From: Sphingobacterium tabacisoli
GTDB taxonomy: Bacteria > Bacteroidota > Bacteroidia > Sphingobacteriales > Sphingobacteriaceae
Direction of reading: 5' to 3'
Assembly: GCF_017908035.1 (NCBI RefSeq)
Contig: NZ_JAEQMU010000001.1
Coordinates: 1,922,001-1,986,000, forward strand
Length of the DNA stretch: 64,000 bases
Shown here: positions 24,784 through 34,879 of the stretch, piece after piece
Layout of the letters: every line of letters starts with the position of its first letter
Numbering within the stretch: position 1 is the first letter of the stretch
Notes under the pieces: model-generated
The model's input: the letters and a program-made list of their open reading frames with translations, nothing else
What the model was told of the DNA's origin: nothing
Database searches by the model: none
Made by a program: the position numbers and the translations under genes

Positions 24784-26940
24784 TTATTGAAAGAAGATTT
24801 TTCGTATAGCTCTGTTCGAAGCATCCAGGACATATACATTCCCTTCCTTATCCGTCGCTATATCTGTCATACTATTGAATTTAGCATCAATCAACGAACC
24901 ATCGACAAACCCTCTACCATTAGATTTGTACAGCGTCGTGACCATTCGCGTTCCGATATCCACTTGGCGGATATTAACTGTGGAGCCTTCAGCGACAAAG
25001 AGTTTACCCGCATTATATGCCACAGCCGAAATACCATTAAATCTGGCTTCTCCACCAACAGCATCCTGATAGCCTCCATCTGAGTTACCTACCCATGGGT
25101 CTGTACGAGTTCCATTACTGGCAATTCTGCCGACGCCATTATTGCTATTGGTATTCTGGTCTCCGTAATAGAAATTGCCAACATCATCTACTGCTGGTCT
25201 TGTATTGACCCAACTTGGTCCTGTCATTTTTGTAAAGCTTCCTGAAGGAATCACTTTATTCACTCCCTGTGAGAAAGCATTGATCGAGACATAGAGGTTA
25301 CCTTGATTATCGAGATCCATATGCGCAGGAGAAAATCCGCTAACATATACAGAGCGTTGCCCTGAAGCCGTGATTTTTATCACCTCATTCGTACCGCTAT
25401 CTCCTATATAAATCGTATTGTTTTTATCGATAACAATACCAAAAGGGCGATTAAACTTGGCATCTGAGCCATTGACCTGTAATACCGAGACCGCTCCGGA
25501 AGGTGAAATCTTTTTCACCTGTTTATTATTCGTATCCGTAACATATACATTCCCCTGCTGATCTACAGCAATACCTGTCATATAATCTGCGAACAACGAA
25601 GTCCCCGGACCTCCGGCCAACGTGACAACCCCTGCTCTACGGAACTTAGTCGGCGCAAGAGCTTCCTGTCCATTTACAGCTATCCGTACCTCTCCTGTTG
25701 TAAACCCTTGAGGAGCGTCTAGAACCAACTGCGTTTCTGTAGCAGATTTAACGGCAGATAATACTCCGTTGAAATAGACTTTATTGTCCGAAGCCTGCGT
25801 ACTAAATCCCGTACCGGTAATTGTTACGGTAGTTCCGGCCAACCCGTTGTCTGGCGTCATCTTAAGAATTCCAAGATTCTGGTCCTTAAACTCCGGTCCA
25901 TTACCCGTCTGGTCATTCACTACAACGCGTATAGTTCCCGATCCTGTACCTCCTGGCAACATTAATTTGATCTGATTTGCTGTTGCAGATTTTAACGGCA
26001 CTAACACGTTATTGATAAAGACTTTGTTTTCGTCAAGAACTGTGCTGAAAAGCTCTCCATTAATCGTCATTTCTGCTCCTTTAGGGCCACTCAACGGAGA
26101 GACTGCACCTATTATCGGTTTACCTACCACCGTAAATGCAGGTCCTGTTATTTTCTGCGTGTTAATATTGACAGAAAGTGGCCCCGTGCTTACTTCATCA
26201 GGGGCAATCACCAACAGTTGAGTTGCAGAAGCTTCTAATACAATTGCCTTCTTGCCATTAAAGTCGACGACATTGTCTGTTAGATTTTCTTCGAAACCCG
26301 TCCCTGTAATGGTTACCTTCGTCCCTTTACCTCCGGTCAGAGGTTTGATATTACTTACGGATTGGTACTTAAAATTTTGTCCCTTACTTCTCTTTCCATC
26401 GACTTTTACTTCGACCGGACCATATCCGGCCTCTTCAGGCACTTCAGCCACGATGACTTTATCTGAAGCACTCACGACCAAGGCCTTCTTTCCATTCATG
26501 AATACTTCCGCCGGATTATCGGTACTTCCAAAGCCCTCTCCTTCGATTCGAACTTGTGTACCGGCACTTCCATTCGTCGGAAAAATCCGGGATACCGTAA
26601 GTTCCTGAAAAGAATAGCTCCCGACCTCCCATGTCTTATCTCCGAATTTTAAGATAATGTTAGCCGTACTTTCGCCTTGTGGCACACGAAATACCACGGC
26701 TTTATCTGTCGCACTGATAATCTCGGCTGATTTATCGCCTACCGACACCTGATAGTCAGATATAGAGGCAGAAAGTCCGGAGCCTGCTATCGTCACCAAG
26801 GTTCCGCTTTTCCCCGAATTGGGATAATAACTTTCTATCTTTATTTCAGGCTGTAATCCGAGATTTTCTTTCTTCTCACATCCCAATATTACCGTTATCA
26901 GGAGGAGGAATAAAACTGTTATTTTTTTCATCATCAACAT
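24784..26940 (-). CDS. TIG/IPT-repeat and NHL-repeat surface lipoprotein
   Basis: This 718-residue lipoprotein (Cys21 in VILGC, followed by EKKE) has five consecutive immunoglobulin-like TIG/IPT domains (about residues 33-435), each opening with a P.SG..GT.VTI.G.GF pattern. They are followed by an NHL beta-propeller (about 440-718) with recurring GNVYVTDTNN/NTIYIGDSGTN/GNVYVLDASN blades. The acidic residues behind Cys suggest surface export. TIG-NHL lipoproteins occur at Bacteroidota nutrient-uptake loci as putative ligand-binding proteins. It is the last gene of the FAS1 operon, 11 bp after the Oar-like receptor. The ligand is unknown. Confidence 0.9.
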   Translation of the reverse strand: MLMMKKITVLFLLLITVILGCEKKENLGLQPEIKIESYYPNSGKSGTLVTIAGSGLSASISDYQVSVGDKSAEIISATDKAVVFRVPQGESTANIILKFGDKTWEVGSYSFQELTVSRIFPTNGSAGTQVRIEGEGFGSTDNPAEVFMNGKKALVVSASDKVIVAEVPEEAGYGPVEVKVDGKRSKGQNFKYQSVSNIKPLTGGKGTKVTITGTGFEENLTDNVVDFNGKKAIVLEASATQLLVIAPDEVSTGPLSVNINTQKITGPAFTVVGKPIIGAVSPLSGPKGAEMTINGELFSTVLDENKVFINNVLVPLKSATANQIKLMLPGGTGSGTIRVVVNDQTGNGPEFKDQNLGILKMTPDNGLAGTTVTITGTGFSTQASDNKVYFNGVLSAVKSATETQLVLDAPQGFTTGEVRIAVNGQEALAPTKFRRAGVVTLAGGPGTSLFADYMTGIAVDQQGNVYVTDTNNKQVKKISPSGAVSVLQVNGSDAKFNRPFGIVIDKNNTIYIGDSGTNEVIKITASGQRSVYVSGFSPAHMDLDNQGNLYVSINAFSQGVNKVIPSGSFTKMTGPSWVNTRPAVDDVGNFYYGDQNTNSNNGVGRIASNGTRTDPWVGNSDGGYQDAVGGEARFNGISAVAYNAGKLFVAEGSTVNIRQVDIGTRMVTTLYKSNGRGFVDGSLIDAKFNSMTDIATDKEGNVYVLDASNRAIRKIFFQ

Positions 26941-26951
26941 TACTGTCTCAT

Positions 26952-29900
26952 TTAAAATGTATATCTGACTCCCAGCTGTACTTGTGTACGTGAGTTAAAA
27001 TAATCCACACTATAGGCTTCCCCAGGTTCAGCAAAAGTGAATACCGGCCAGCTTCCCTGATTTTGTTGTGGTGGGAACAATGTCGGTGTCAACCCTACGC
27101 TGCTTGTTGAATTGAAGGTATTGGGTGAGAAATACTGTACTCCCCAGCTTCTGTTCAATAGGTTGGTGAGATTTATGACATCTGCTGATATCGTGATAAA
27201 CTGGCTTTTCTTACTGCTGACAAACAGATCATGAGCCAGACGAAGGTCAGCCTGTACATTCCAAGGTGTACGCCCCATATTACGCTCCGTAAAAGCTCCT
27301 CTCCGACTGCTCAGGTATTCATTACCATCAATAAACTTATTGAACGCTGTAGCCTGTTCACTGGCGGTAGCTCCCTGCTCGATATCCTTGAAATAGTGAA
27401 CAGCTTCTGAAGCAGTAGGTATGTATAGCAGTGATACCTGCTGCGGTATCCCTTGTATTGTATTGTTCACAATTCCATAGGTAAATGGACTGCCCGACTG
27501 TGCACTTACAAATAATGTAACACTTGTTTTTCCGGCAGTCTTCCAATATTGATTGTAATTGATGCTACTTACGATGCGATGTCTTATATCAAAATTACTA
27601 TAGGCCAACTTTGGATTATTTGGCACCAATGCCTGGTTCAGTTGCCAGTTACTTTCCATCGAATTACGGACTCCGTTACTCAAGTCTTTGGATTCGCCAA
27701 AGGTATAGCTTGCTGTCGCAGAAAGACGTCGGTTTACTGTTTTGCTAACAGTAGCTGTTAAGCTATAACGATATCCCTGACTGGAATTGCTCAGCAAATA
27801 GATGTTGGAAAAGCGTCCGTCTACATTACCATTATAGATAGGTTGTTGCTTCTCCTTATCATATCCAAACCACAACGCATTATCTTTCGTATTCAACTGC
27901 TGAAAGAGAACGTCTTTGATATTTTTGGTATACATCCCCTCTAGCGTAAATTTCCATTCATTGGCCATTTCATAATCAATTCCCAGACTACTACGGAACA
28001 CCTGCGGCAATACAAAGCCATTGTCGACCAGATCGACCTGTGTTTTGCCACTATTCGGGTCATTGATCACTGCTCCATTCTGCGCTATAAAATCGGCTAT
28101 ACCATTTGATCCTGGCTTAATAGCATCGCTACCAGGGACAAAAGGCTTCTGATCTGCACGCTGGTCGAATGCCCCATAATTTGTTCCAGTATTATAATAC
28201 GCGTAGGCCAACCATGCAAATGGAATACGTCCTGTAAAGAGACCTGCTCCGCCCCGCACAACGAGTTTTCTATCTTCGGTCGCCTCCCATCTAAACCCAA
28301 CACGTGGTGAAATCTGGATCCGATTCATAAAATCATTTTCGATACGACTGAGTGGCGTGTAATGGTAGGTACTTCCAAAGCTAGGATCGGCATTAATAGT
28401 AGCCACCTTATCACTGAGCGTAGGCATGTGTGGAAGGCTGGCCAAATCTGCTCGCAATCCAGGCGTGACACGTAATCTGTCATGTACACGTATCTCATCC
28501 TGTATATACAAGCTATACATGTTGACGTTAAAATCTGCCGCTGGATTTGCTAAAATATAGTCCCTGTTATTGTTGGTATAATTGTAACTACCACGTACCC
28601 GATAAGGCTTGTTATCAATAAAATCCTGTAGGGTATTATAGTCAACACGTCCGTTCCAGGCATTGACAAAGCCATAACGGATTGCGTACAACTCATTATG
28701 CGTACCTAATAAAAATTTGTGCCTTCCTACATTCCAATTGAGGTTGGCCGTAAGCTCCCATGTCTTTTGTTGCATATCGAAAATACTAGCCTCCCGATCA
28801 GTCCCTAAGTAAATGGTTGTTCCGGGCGTATTTCCCTGTATCTGTACCTGAGGGAGCGTAGGATCACTGAGTGGATCACGCCTATCATTGACCAGCGTAA
28901 ATCCGACAAGCAAATTCCCTGATAAACTATTGCTGAAACGGCTTTTTAATTCCGCGACTGTACTGCTCTGATTGTTGGTCTGCTCAAAGGCCATGCTGGA
29001 GAAACGAAAATCCTGCTGGTCGCGGTCCATATGCGTAGCTTTACTGAATATCGTATTGTTACGGACAGCTAGCTGATGTTGGTTATTTATATTCCAGTCA
29101 ATCCGATTGAAGAATTTAGTCGACTTAGACCAATTGGTATAGACATCGGCCGTACCAACGTCAAACACATCGCCATAGCGATCCTTGGCTATAGTGGTAA
29201 TGGTAGTTGCATCGGCCTGACTCAAGATATGTGCGGTCTCTGGACTACCAATATACAATTGTGTAGGATCCTGACGTCTCGTGATTTCCTCATTACTGAA
29301 AAAGAACAGTTTGTTTTTGATAATAGGAAAACCAATTCTAAAACCAGCCTGGTAGTCATAAAAATCACTGTTCATTTTTCCCAGAGTCCCTACCCTGTCC
29401 TTACCGACCAAAGATGCGTTACGTCCAAAGCCATAAACAGAGCCTTCTACCGTGTTGGTCCCACTACGCGTTACAGCATTGATAGAGCCTCCCGTAAAAT
29501 TACCTATCTTAACATCGAAAGGTGCTAAATAAACCTGCATATCCTGAATGGCATCAATGGATATAGGATTAGTACGTGTACTACTTCCCGCCATACCTGA
29601 GGTACCGGTCTGCCCGCCCAGAGAAGGGCTAAATCCAATAGCATCATTATTGATAGCTCCATCTACAGTCACGTTATTGTATCGAAAATTGGTACCACCA
29701 AAGCTATTATCCCGACTTCCTTGTGGGGTAAGTCTCGTGACGTCCGTAATAGACCGATTGGCAGTAGGCATATTCTGTACTTGTTCGGCCGATATGTTTT
29801 TTCCTGTCCCGTCGCTGTCGGCACGTTGCCCACGTATGGACCGAGCAGAGACAACAACCTCCTCCAATGCTTTTGCATCTTCCAACAGGACAAAATCCAA

Positions 29901-30233
29901 CTGCTGTGCTCCTCCTAAACGGATAAAAACATCTGTTTTGTGTTCGGCTTGCATTCCAATCCGATTTACAGTCACTTTATAAGGTCCTCCGATCCGTAGG
30001 TTATTGAGGGTATAACGTCCATCATTATCGGTCGCGAGCGTATACTTAGTTCCCGAGGGGATATGTACAGCTTCGATTGTCGCGGCACTGACCGGTTGCT
30101 GCTTATCGCCCATCACACGTCCGGTCAATGCTCCTGAAGTCTCCTGTGCCAAGGAGATAGCAGGTACATTTATCACTAGCAGAAATACCAGCAATAAAAA
30201 AGTGTAATTCGATATTTTACTTATCAATTTCAT
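26952..30233 (-). CDS. TonB-dependent receptor, Oar-like
   Basis: This 1093-residue outer-membrane receptor has a signal peptide (to about LAQ30), a carboxypeptidase-regulatory-like domain (about 34-115, LTGRVMGDKQQPVSAATIEAV), a plug domain (about 140-260, MPTANRSITDVTRLTPQG and NRIGMQAE before it) and a large barrel ending in RYTF with the terminal aromatic residue of outer-membrane proteins. The sequence near RLTPQG...NFRYNNVTVDGA is typical of Oar-like receptors, which do not pair with SusD. It may import a substrate or act in surface organisation. It lies between a FAS1 lipoprotein (25 bp) and the TIG-NHL lipoprotein. Confidence 0.92.
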   Translation of the reverse strand: MKLISKISNYTFLLLVFLLVINVPAISLAQETSGALTGRVMGDKQQPVSAATIEAVHIPSGTKYTLATDNDGRYTLNNLRIGGPYKVTVNRIGMQAEHKTDVFIRLGGAQQLDFVLLEDAKALEEVVVSARSIRGQRADSDGTGKNISAEQVQNMPTANRSITDVTRLTPQGSRDNSFGGTNFRYNNVTVDGAINNDAIGFSPSLGGQTGTSGMAGSSTRTNPISIDAIQDMQVYLAPFDVKIGNFTGGSINAVTRSGTNTVEGSVYGFGRNASLVGKDRVGTLGKMNSDFYDYQAGFRIGFPIIKNKLFFFSNEEITRRQDPTQLYIGSPETAHILSQADATTITTIAKDRYGDVFDVGTADVYTNWSKSTKFFNRIDWNINNQHQLAVRNNTIFSKATHMDRDQQDFRFSSMAFEQTNNQSSTVAELKSRFSNSLSGNLLVGFTLVNDRRDPLSDPTLPQVQIQGNTPGTTIYLGTDREASIFDMQQKTWELTANLNWNVGRHKFLLGTHNELYAIRYGFVNAWNGRVDYNTLQDFIDNKPYRVRGSYNYTNNNRDYILANPAADFNVNMYSLYIQDEIRVHDRLRVTPGLRADLASLPHMPTLSDKVATINADPSFGSTYHYTPLSRIENDFMNRIQISPRVGFRWEATEDRKLVVRGGAGLFTGRIPFAWLAYAYYNTGTNYGAFDQRADQKPFVPGSDAIKPGSNGIADFIAQNGAVINDPNSGKTQVDLVDNGFVLPQVFRSSLGIDYEMANEWKFTLEGMYTKNIKDVLFQQLNTKDNALWFGYDKEKQQPIYNGNVDGRFSNIYLLSNSSQGYRYSLTATVSKTVNRRLSATASYTFGESKDLSNGVRNSMESNWQLNQALVPNNPKLAYSNFDIRHRIVSSINYNQYWKTAGKTSVTLFVSAQSGSPFTYGIVNNTIQGIPQQVSLLYIPTASEAVHYFKDIEQGATASEQATAFNKFIDGNEYLSSRRGAFTERNMGRTPWNVQADLRLAHDLFVSSKKSQFITISADVINLTNLLNRSWGVQYFSPNTFNSTSSVGLTPTLFPPQQNQGSWPVFTFAEPGEAYSVDYFNSRTQVQLGVRYTF

Positions 30234-30258
30234 TATTGTTTTCCTTTTAAATCATGGA

Positions 30259-31257
30259 TTATTGTGTGATTCGCAATGTCTCGTTAATAATATGCAACAC
30301 ACCATTACCTGTCAGGATATCCTGCTTGACCACATTTATATCCTTGCTATTTCCGATACCACGTAACACAATACCGTTAAAAGACCCTAGCGAATTAGGA
30401 TTGGGTACCAGTTTGACTGTCATACTATTACCATCCAACATTGCCTGCTTAGCAATATTACTAGGCCCTGCACTGAGAATGTAATCATATATAAATCGAC
30501 GGTCTCTCAAAATGTGGTAGTTGACTACCTTCCGTAGCTCCGTCACATCCGCATTTTCAATCTGCTGCACTGTTTTATAACCCAATTCAGCCATGGCATC
30601 ATTATTAGGAGCAAATACAGTATAAGGACCTTCTCCATCCAACTGCTCCTTTAATCCGGAGCGTTGTATCGCTTGGGCAAATAATGTTATATTGACATCG
30701 GCTGTAATGGCATCTGCGATTTTATCGTGCTGATAGGGCGTCAGTACCCTATCCAACACCTGTATAAGTCCATTCGAAGATGGGATATTATTCGCAACCA
30801 CCCGTGAGCCATTCAGTGTCAATACGGTATCTGCTCCTTTTACCCAGTGCGTAGCAAATACTTTCCCACCTCGGGTACTTAATTCCTGATTGAAAAGAAA
30901 AGGGAGTTTATTTAATTCATAAAACCCATCCATCGTATGGTATTTTCCGATATTAGAAATCACGGAAGCGCGCTCGGCCAATATATGTTCGGGTTTGCTG
31001 TACCCTGCTATGGCAAATGCAGCATCCGAAGGAGCTAATATTGTAAAGGGGCCATTCTCTTTCTGCAACTCTTTGTCCAGGCCACTCACCCGTAGTACAG
31101 CATTGAGGTTAGCAAGGTTAAAATTATCCGCTATTACCATATTGATACGGTTATTATCGAATGTGGTACCGACTTCCTCTTTTTTTTCACAGGAAACAGC
31201 TAATAAACCGATCAGTAATAACGTATATTTTTGCTTTTTGATAAGATACTTTCTCAT
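30259..31257 (-). CDS. Fasciclin (FAS1) two-domain lipoprotein
   Basis: This 332-residue lipoprotein (Cys23 in AVSC, followed by EKKEE) has two FAS1 domains (about residues 42-172 and 185-330). Their H1 motifs are FTILAPSDAAFAIAGY and YTVFAPNNDAMAELGY, and the H2-like parts contain YHTMDG and YHILRD. FAS1 domains mediate adhesion or bind ligands such as carbohydrate or tetrapyrrole in other organisms. It is the third FAS1 gene of the operon, 2 bp after the preceding one. Confidence 0.92.
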   Translation of the reverse strand: MRKYLIKKQKYTLLLIGLLAVSCEKKEEVGTTFDNNRINMVIADNFNLANLNAVLRVSGLDKELQKENGPFTILAPSDAAFAIAGYSKPEHILAERASVISNIGKYHTMDGFYELNKLPFLFNQELSTRGGKVFATHWVKGADTVLTLNGSRVVANNIPSSNGLIQVLDRVLTPYQHDKIADAITADVNITLFAQAIQRSGLKEQLDGEGPYTVFAPNNDAMAELGYKTVQQIENADVTELRKVVNYHILRDRRFIYDYILSAGPSNIAKQAMLDGNSMTVKLVPNPNSLGSFNGIVLRGIGNSKDINVVKQDILTGNGVLHIINETLRITQ

Positions 31258-31259
31258 GT

Positions 31260-32600
31260 TTATTTAAGTTTAAATCCTTTTGGAAGAATAAGGTTGTCAA
31301 CCACATGGATAGGCCCGTTCAATGTTAAGATATCTGCTTCTATGACATTAACAGGGGCATGTTCTGAATTTTTCACTTTAATCTGTATCTGTCCATTATT
31401 TGCCGAAAAGCTTAATGGCATCTTGTAAGCGTACTCCATCGTCACATTCCCTCCCACATTGACCATATATTCATTAAGGCTAGGTGTCAGGTCGTTACTA
31501 AAAAAAACAGTAGCATTCCCCATGGCCTTGTCTTTACCTAGTGTTGCGGGCTGTACGATGCGCCCCCAATTACGATGGTAACTATAGACTGTATCCATGG
31601 GATATCCTCCGGCTATTTCGAACATATCCGGATCAAACCGGGCGTCGCCACGCTGGATATTGAACGTTAAAATATCTTGTACGGTATTAAACCCTGCTTT
31701 TCGGAAGGCATCGTCCGTAGGTGCAAATAATGTAGATATACCAATATTGGGGCCCTTATAACCTTCATAAGCCGGAGACTCAATAATCCACCCGCGCTGG
31801 TAGTAAAAGCGATAATTTGCCCAGGAATTCTGTATGTCTTCTACCGACGGTCTAAACCCCATCCAAGGCTCGATCTCATCTATCATACGCTCGACAAACA
31901 TCTCGTCGGCAAGACGTTGAGACTCGACAAACATCTTGAAACGTCCATCTGCTTCCAGTACCTCCAACATCGTCTTCGTGGGTTTCTCTATGGCTGTTTC
32001 TAGCATATAGAGACCACCATCAACCGCTCGCTTATAATTCAGTTTTCCAGCCTTTTTGCCATTTATCATCACTTGTTCTTTCTGAATCCGCACATAATGT
32101 CTGTAGAAATAGGGATCATAAGCCAAAGTCCCCTCTGGATTTCCTTCAAAATATCTGACAAACAGCCCTGGCTTGCTCAGCATACTCTTTGCAATAAAAT
32201 TGTCGCTACGCTCTTTCAGTTCGCTGACTTTGATATCGCCGACACTGACGTAAAAAAGCACCAGACTATCGACATCGGCAACGGTCATAGCGGCTATTGC
32301 GGAAACTGTAACGCCTAATTTTTGCAATGCTGCATCATTAGGTGCGAAGATCGTTGCCTTAGTCTTTGTACCCCGATGACGAAGTTTTTCTTCAACGGTA
32401 CTTTTTTCCCAGGCAGTATAGAAAGTCTTCAGTTCTGGGCTTGCTTTCAAGAGTTGATTTATATCGGACTTGAGGGTATCCTCGAAGGGTACCTTCTCGC
32501 CCATCGGATCTGGCATAAATTCATTTTTTTGACAAGACAGCGAAAAAAACAATATGCTGAACAATCCCAAGGCAATACTTATATAATTCTTAGTATTCAT
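31260..32600 (-). CDS. Fasciclin (FAS1) lipoprotein, large
   Basis: This 446-residue lipoprotein (Cys23 in SLSC, followed by QKNEF) has two FAS1 domains recognised by ATIFAPNDAALQKLGV and STLFAPTDDAFRKAGF. Each domain is longer than usual because of inserts, one of which (about residues 225-280) is rich in aromatic residues (WMGFRP, YRFYYQRGW) that might form a binding surface. It lies between two other FAS1 genes with 4- and 2-bp gaps. Role in the locus is inferred from context. Confidence 0.9.
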   Translation of the reverse strand: MNTKNYISIALGLFSILFFSLSCQKNEFMPDPMGEKVPFEDTLKSDINQLLKASPELKTFYTAWEKSTVEEKLRHRGTKTKATIFAPNDAALQKLGVTVSAIAAMTVADVDSLVLFYVSVGDIKVSELKERSDNFIAKSMLSKPGLFVRYFEGNPEGTLAYDPYFYRHYVRIQKEQVMINGKKAGKLNYKRAVDGGLYMLETAIEKPTKTMLEVLEADGRFKMFVESQRLADEMFVERMIDEIEPWMGFRPSVEDIQNSWANYRFYYQRGWIIESPAYEGYKGPNIGISTLFAPTDDAFRKAGFNTVQDILTFNIQRGDARFDPDMFEIAGGYPMDTVYSYHRNWGRIVQPATLGKDKAMGNATVFFSNDLTPSLNEYMVNVGGNVTMEYAYKMPLSFSANNGQIQIKVKNSEHAPVNVIEADILTLNGPIHVVDNLILPKGFKLK

Positions 32601-32604
32601 TTTG

Positions 32605-33690
32605 TTATTTTTTTAGTGCCTGATTAGGCTTTACCATCGCTTTATCCAGGTCATGCACGACCCCATTGCTGCATAAATAATCTGTTTTTGCACGGACTTC
32701 ATAAGAAGCCTGTCCAACCTGAGGGGCAAAAATGTAATCACTTTCTGTAAGGCGCAGATTGTATGTCATCAACCACGTGGGATATGCTTTTGATGCGCCA
32801 AAACTCATGACGTGCTGCCCATCTTTCAATTTATAGGTAAGGGTTCCTTTCCCACTTATAATCTGAAACACATCGCTATCGGAAATAAAAACATGCTTCT
32901 GGTACATGATGTAAACTCCAAATAAAACATCCCCCAAATAATTATCAGCTACCATTTCCTGGAGCCTCAGAGAGGTTATACCGGCTTCTTCTAAGGCTTT
33001 ATTGGTCGGTGCAAACACTGTAAAAGGCCCTTTCTCTGCAAACTGATCCCACAACCCAAATTTCTTAAGCCCTTCTACAAATACACTATATTGCGGTTCC
33101 TTAGTCAACCAATCCTGTATAGAAAGTTCGAACTGTGGTTTCATCACTTTGTCAACAATATGCAGCACCCCATTGGCTAAGGGCACATCCATACGGGATG
33201 CTTCGGCTCCCGAAAAACACAGCTTATTGGATGGAACAACGGCTCCCTGTGCCATACCTCCCAGTGAAGCATACAATTCGCTTCCTTCCAATGTGGCATA
33301 ACGTACATCTGCACTATTGGTAGGAACATCTTGCAAATAGAGCCGTCTAGGCAAAATATGATAAGCGATTACCCTTCGCAAGCTATCGAGATTCATCTGA
33401 TCAAAATCAGCATCTCTAAAAACTCCGATTTCATTAAAAGCCAGGTCATTGGGAACCAAGACGGTAAAAGGTCCTTCTCCGTTGATTTCTATGTCTAATC
33501 CCGTTTTCCTTAATGCGGCATAAAACAATCGGGTATCGTAATTATTCTTGATAAAATCAGCTGCCGGACGTATATTTTCATTCGGCACAGCTATCGTCAG
33601 GTCATCGTACTTACAACCTGAAAAAGATAAAACCAGCAACCACACAAGTAGCTGAAATATCGCTTTGGTATTAGTAAATCGGAGGTGCAT
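32605..33690 (-). CDS. Fasciclin (FAS1) two-domain lipoprotein
   Basis: Started at the ATG at 33690 (MHLRFTN), this is a 361-residue lipoprotein with Cys26 in FSGC and acidic residues behind it (KYDD), resembling surface-export signals of Bacteroidota. An in-frame start at 33726 would add 12 residues ahead of the signal peptide. The two FAS1 domains carry FTVLVPNDLAFNEIGV and FTVFAPTNKALEEAGI, with AYHILPRR in the first. It overlaps the upstream lipoprotein gene by 20 bases. It has a GGAGG-like sequence close to the preferred start on the plus strand only, so that is not a ribosome site. Confidence 0.9.
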   Translation of the reverse strand: MHLRFTNTKAIFQLLVWLLVLSFSGCKYDDLTIAVPNENIRPAADFIKNNYDTRLFYAALRKTGLDIEINGEGPFTVLVPNDLAFNEIGVFRDADFDQMNLDSLRRVIAYHILPRRLYLQDVPTNSADVRYATLEGSELYASLGGMAQGAVVPSNKLCFSGAEASRMDVPLANGVLHIVDKVMKPQFELSIQDWLTKEPQYSVFVEGLKKFGLWDQFAEKGPFTVFAPTNKALEEAGITSLRLQEMVADNYLGDVLFGVYIMYQKHVFISDSDVFQIISGKGTLTYKLKDGQHVMSFGASKAYPTWLMTYNLRLTESDYIFAPQVGQASYEVRAKTDYLCSNGVVHDLDKAMVKPNQALKK

Positions 33691-34879
33691 ATTTACGTTG
33701 TATAGTAGTAAGATAAATTCGTCCATTGACTACTTCCAGGGTATTTACCGTGGCAAATGTCTTCGGGTTGTCCTTACCCGAGTGTATATTGACCAATAGA
33801 TTGGGCAATAAAGTACCGTTATCTCCACTGGTCACAGCTACTTTGCCATTCTGCAGGCAATTGACTGCGGCCCAATTGCCACCTGTATTTTTTTCACCGG
33901 CATAGAAAGGATTATTGGTCATATCCATCCCCGGCACAAAAAAGTCGAAGCGTTGCCACATTGGTGTCATTATACCATCTGCAGTGCTACCGGCCCATAA
34001 TGGGAAACTGACATATGGGCTAACCGTTGCCAAATTGGTATTTCTCTTGACACTAGTCATGTATTTGCCCTTAAATCCCGGTACCGTCGCACCGATATGG
34101 CTTGGCTTGGACTGGTCCTCGTAAAGGGATAAAAACACGTTCATGTCATCCTTAATTCCGCTCTTAAAACTTGCTAACTTATAATCGTCGTCCTTCAGTG
34201 TCGCATCAGCTTGCCAAAAGCCTTTGGCACTCATGTTATAAAAATTAACATAGACGAGGGAGTCTGATAACGACAGCTTATGAAAATTCTCCTGCCGTAA
34301 TAGTACGCCATGCTCTTTCGTCACAAAATCGGTCTGTAAGAGATGTAGCGTATAGACTTCCCTCCCATCTAGATTAATCACGGTATCAATCAGAATATCC
34401 TTCCTCAGATGAGGTTCCAGTTGAAAAAATGGAATGGTATTCTTGGGACGATAGGCAAATACAACGCGGAGCTTTCCTGAAGGTACCTGCGCCCAGCTGC
34501 TTAGATCAAACCCGTTGAGAATGGGGCCTACCAATACGTTGTTCTTTCCCGGATATTCTGGATTATTCACCGAATTATTGCTACCGATATGTGATGGATA
34601 AGGAGGCGCATAAGCGTCTCTTTTATCCAGAAAATCTCCTACTATTTCGGCTTCGGATAATGTCCCATCTACGCCCACAACAGGATTTATCAGCATACAG
34701 AAGAAGGGAACTTTGTCATCCTTACTATCCAATGTCTGTACATAGTTCAGGTTATTGAATACTCTTAAGTAAGCAGGTTCTTCTATTTGGGTATATTCGA
34801 CTTTGGTACAGCCTACTATTCCTAGGACCAGCAATAGCATACTGGCCGAAGCTATTATTACTCTAATTCTCTTCATCAT
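33671..34879 (-). CDS. Lipoprotein of the FAS1 operon, unknown family
   Basis: This 402-residue lipoprotein (Cys24 in IVGC) is not assigned to a family with certainty. The early stretch PAYLRVFNNLNYVQ resembles the first strand of DUF4397-type beta-sandwich domains. The rest is predicted beta-rich, with several aromatic and glycine/asparagine-rich loops. It begins with an ATGA overlap on the upstream 567-residue lipoprotein gene and overlaps the next FAS1 gene by 20 bases, so it is translationally coupled on both sides. In position it replaces the SusD-type partner usually found next to a TonB receptor. Confidence 0.75.
   Translation of the reverse strand: MMKRIRVIIASASMLLLVLGIVGCTKVEYTQIEEPAYLRVFNNLNYVQTLDSKDDKVPFFCMLINPVVGVDGTLSEAEIVGDFLDKRDAYAPPYPSHIGSNNSVNNPEYPGKNNVLVGPILNGFDLSSWAQVPSGKLRVVFAYRPKNTIPFFQLEPHLRKDILIDTVINLDGREVYTLHLLQTDFVTKEHGVLLRQENFHKLSLSDSLVYVNFYNMSAKGFWQADATLKDDDYKLASFKSGIKDDMNVFLSLYEDQSKPSHIGATVPGFKGKYMTSVKRNTNLATVSPYVSFPLWAGSTADGIMTPMWQRFDFFVPGMDMTNNPFYAGEKNTGGNWAAVNCLQNGKVAVTSGDNGTLLPNLLVNIHSGKDNPKTFATVNTLEVVNGRIYLTTIQRKYAPPIY

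Noticed and set aside
29548..29982. 144-codon open frame on the plus strand
   Set aside because: Antisense to the Oar-like receptor plug region, with no recognisable product or promoter.
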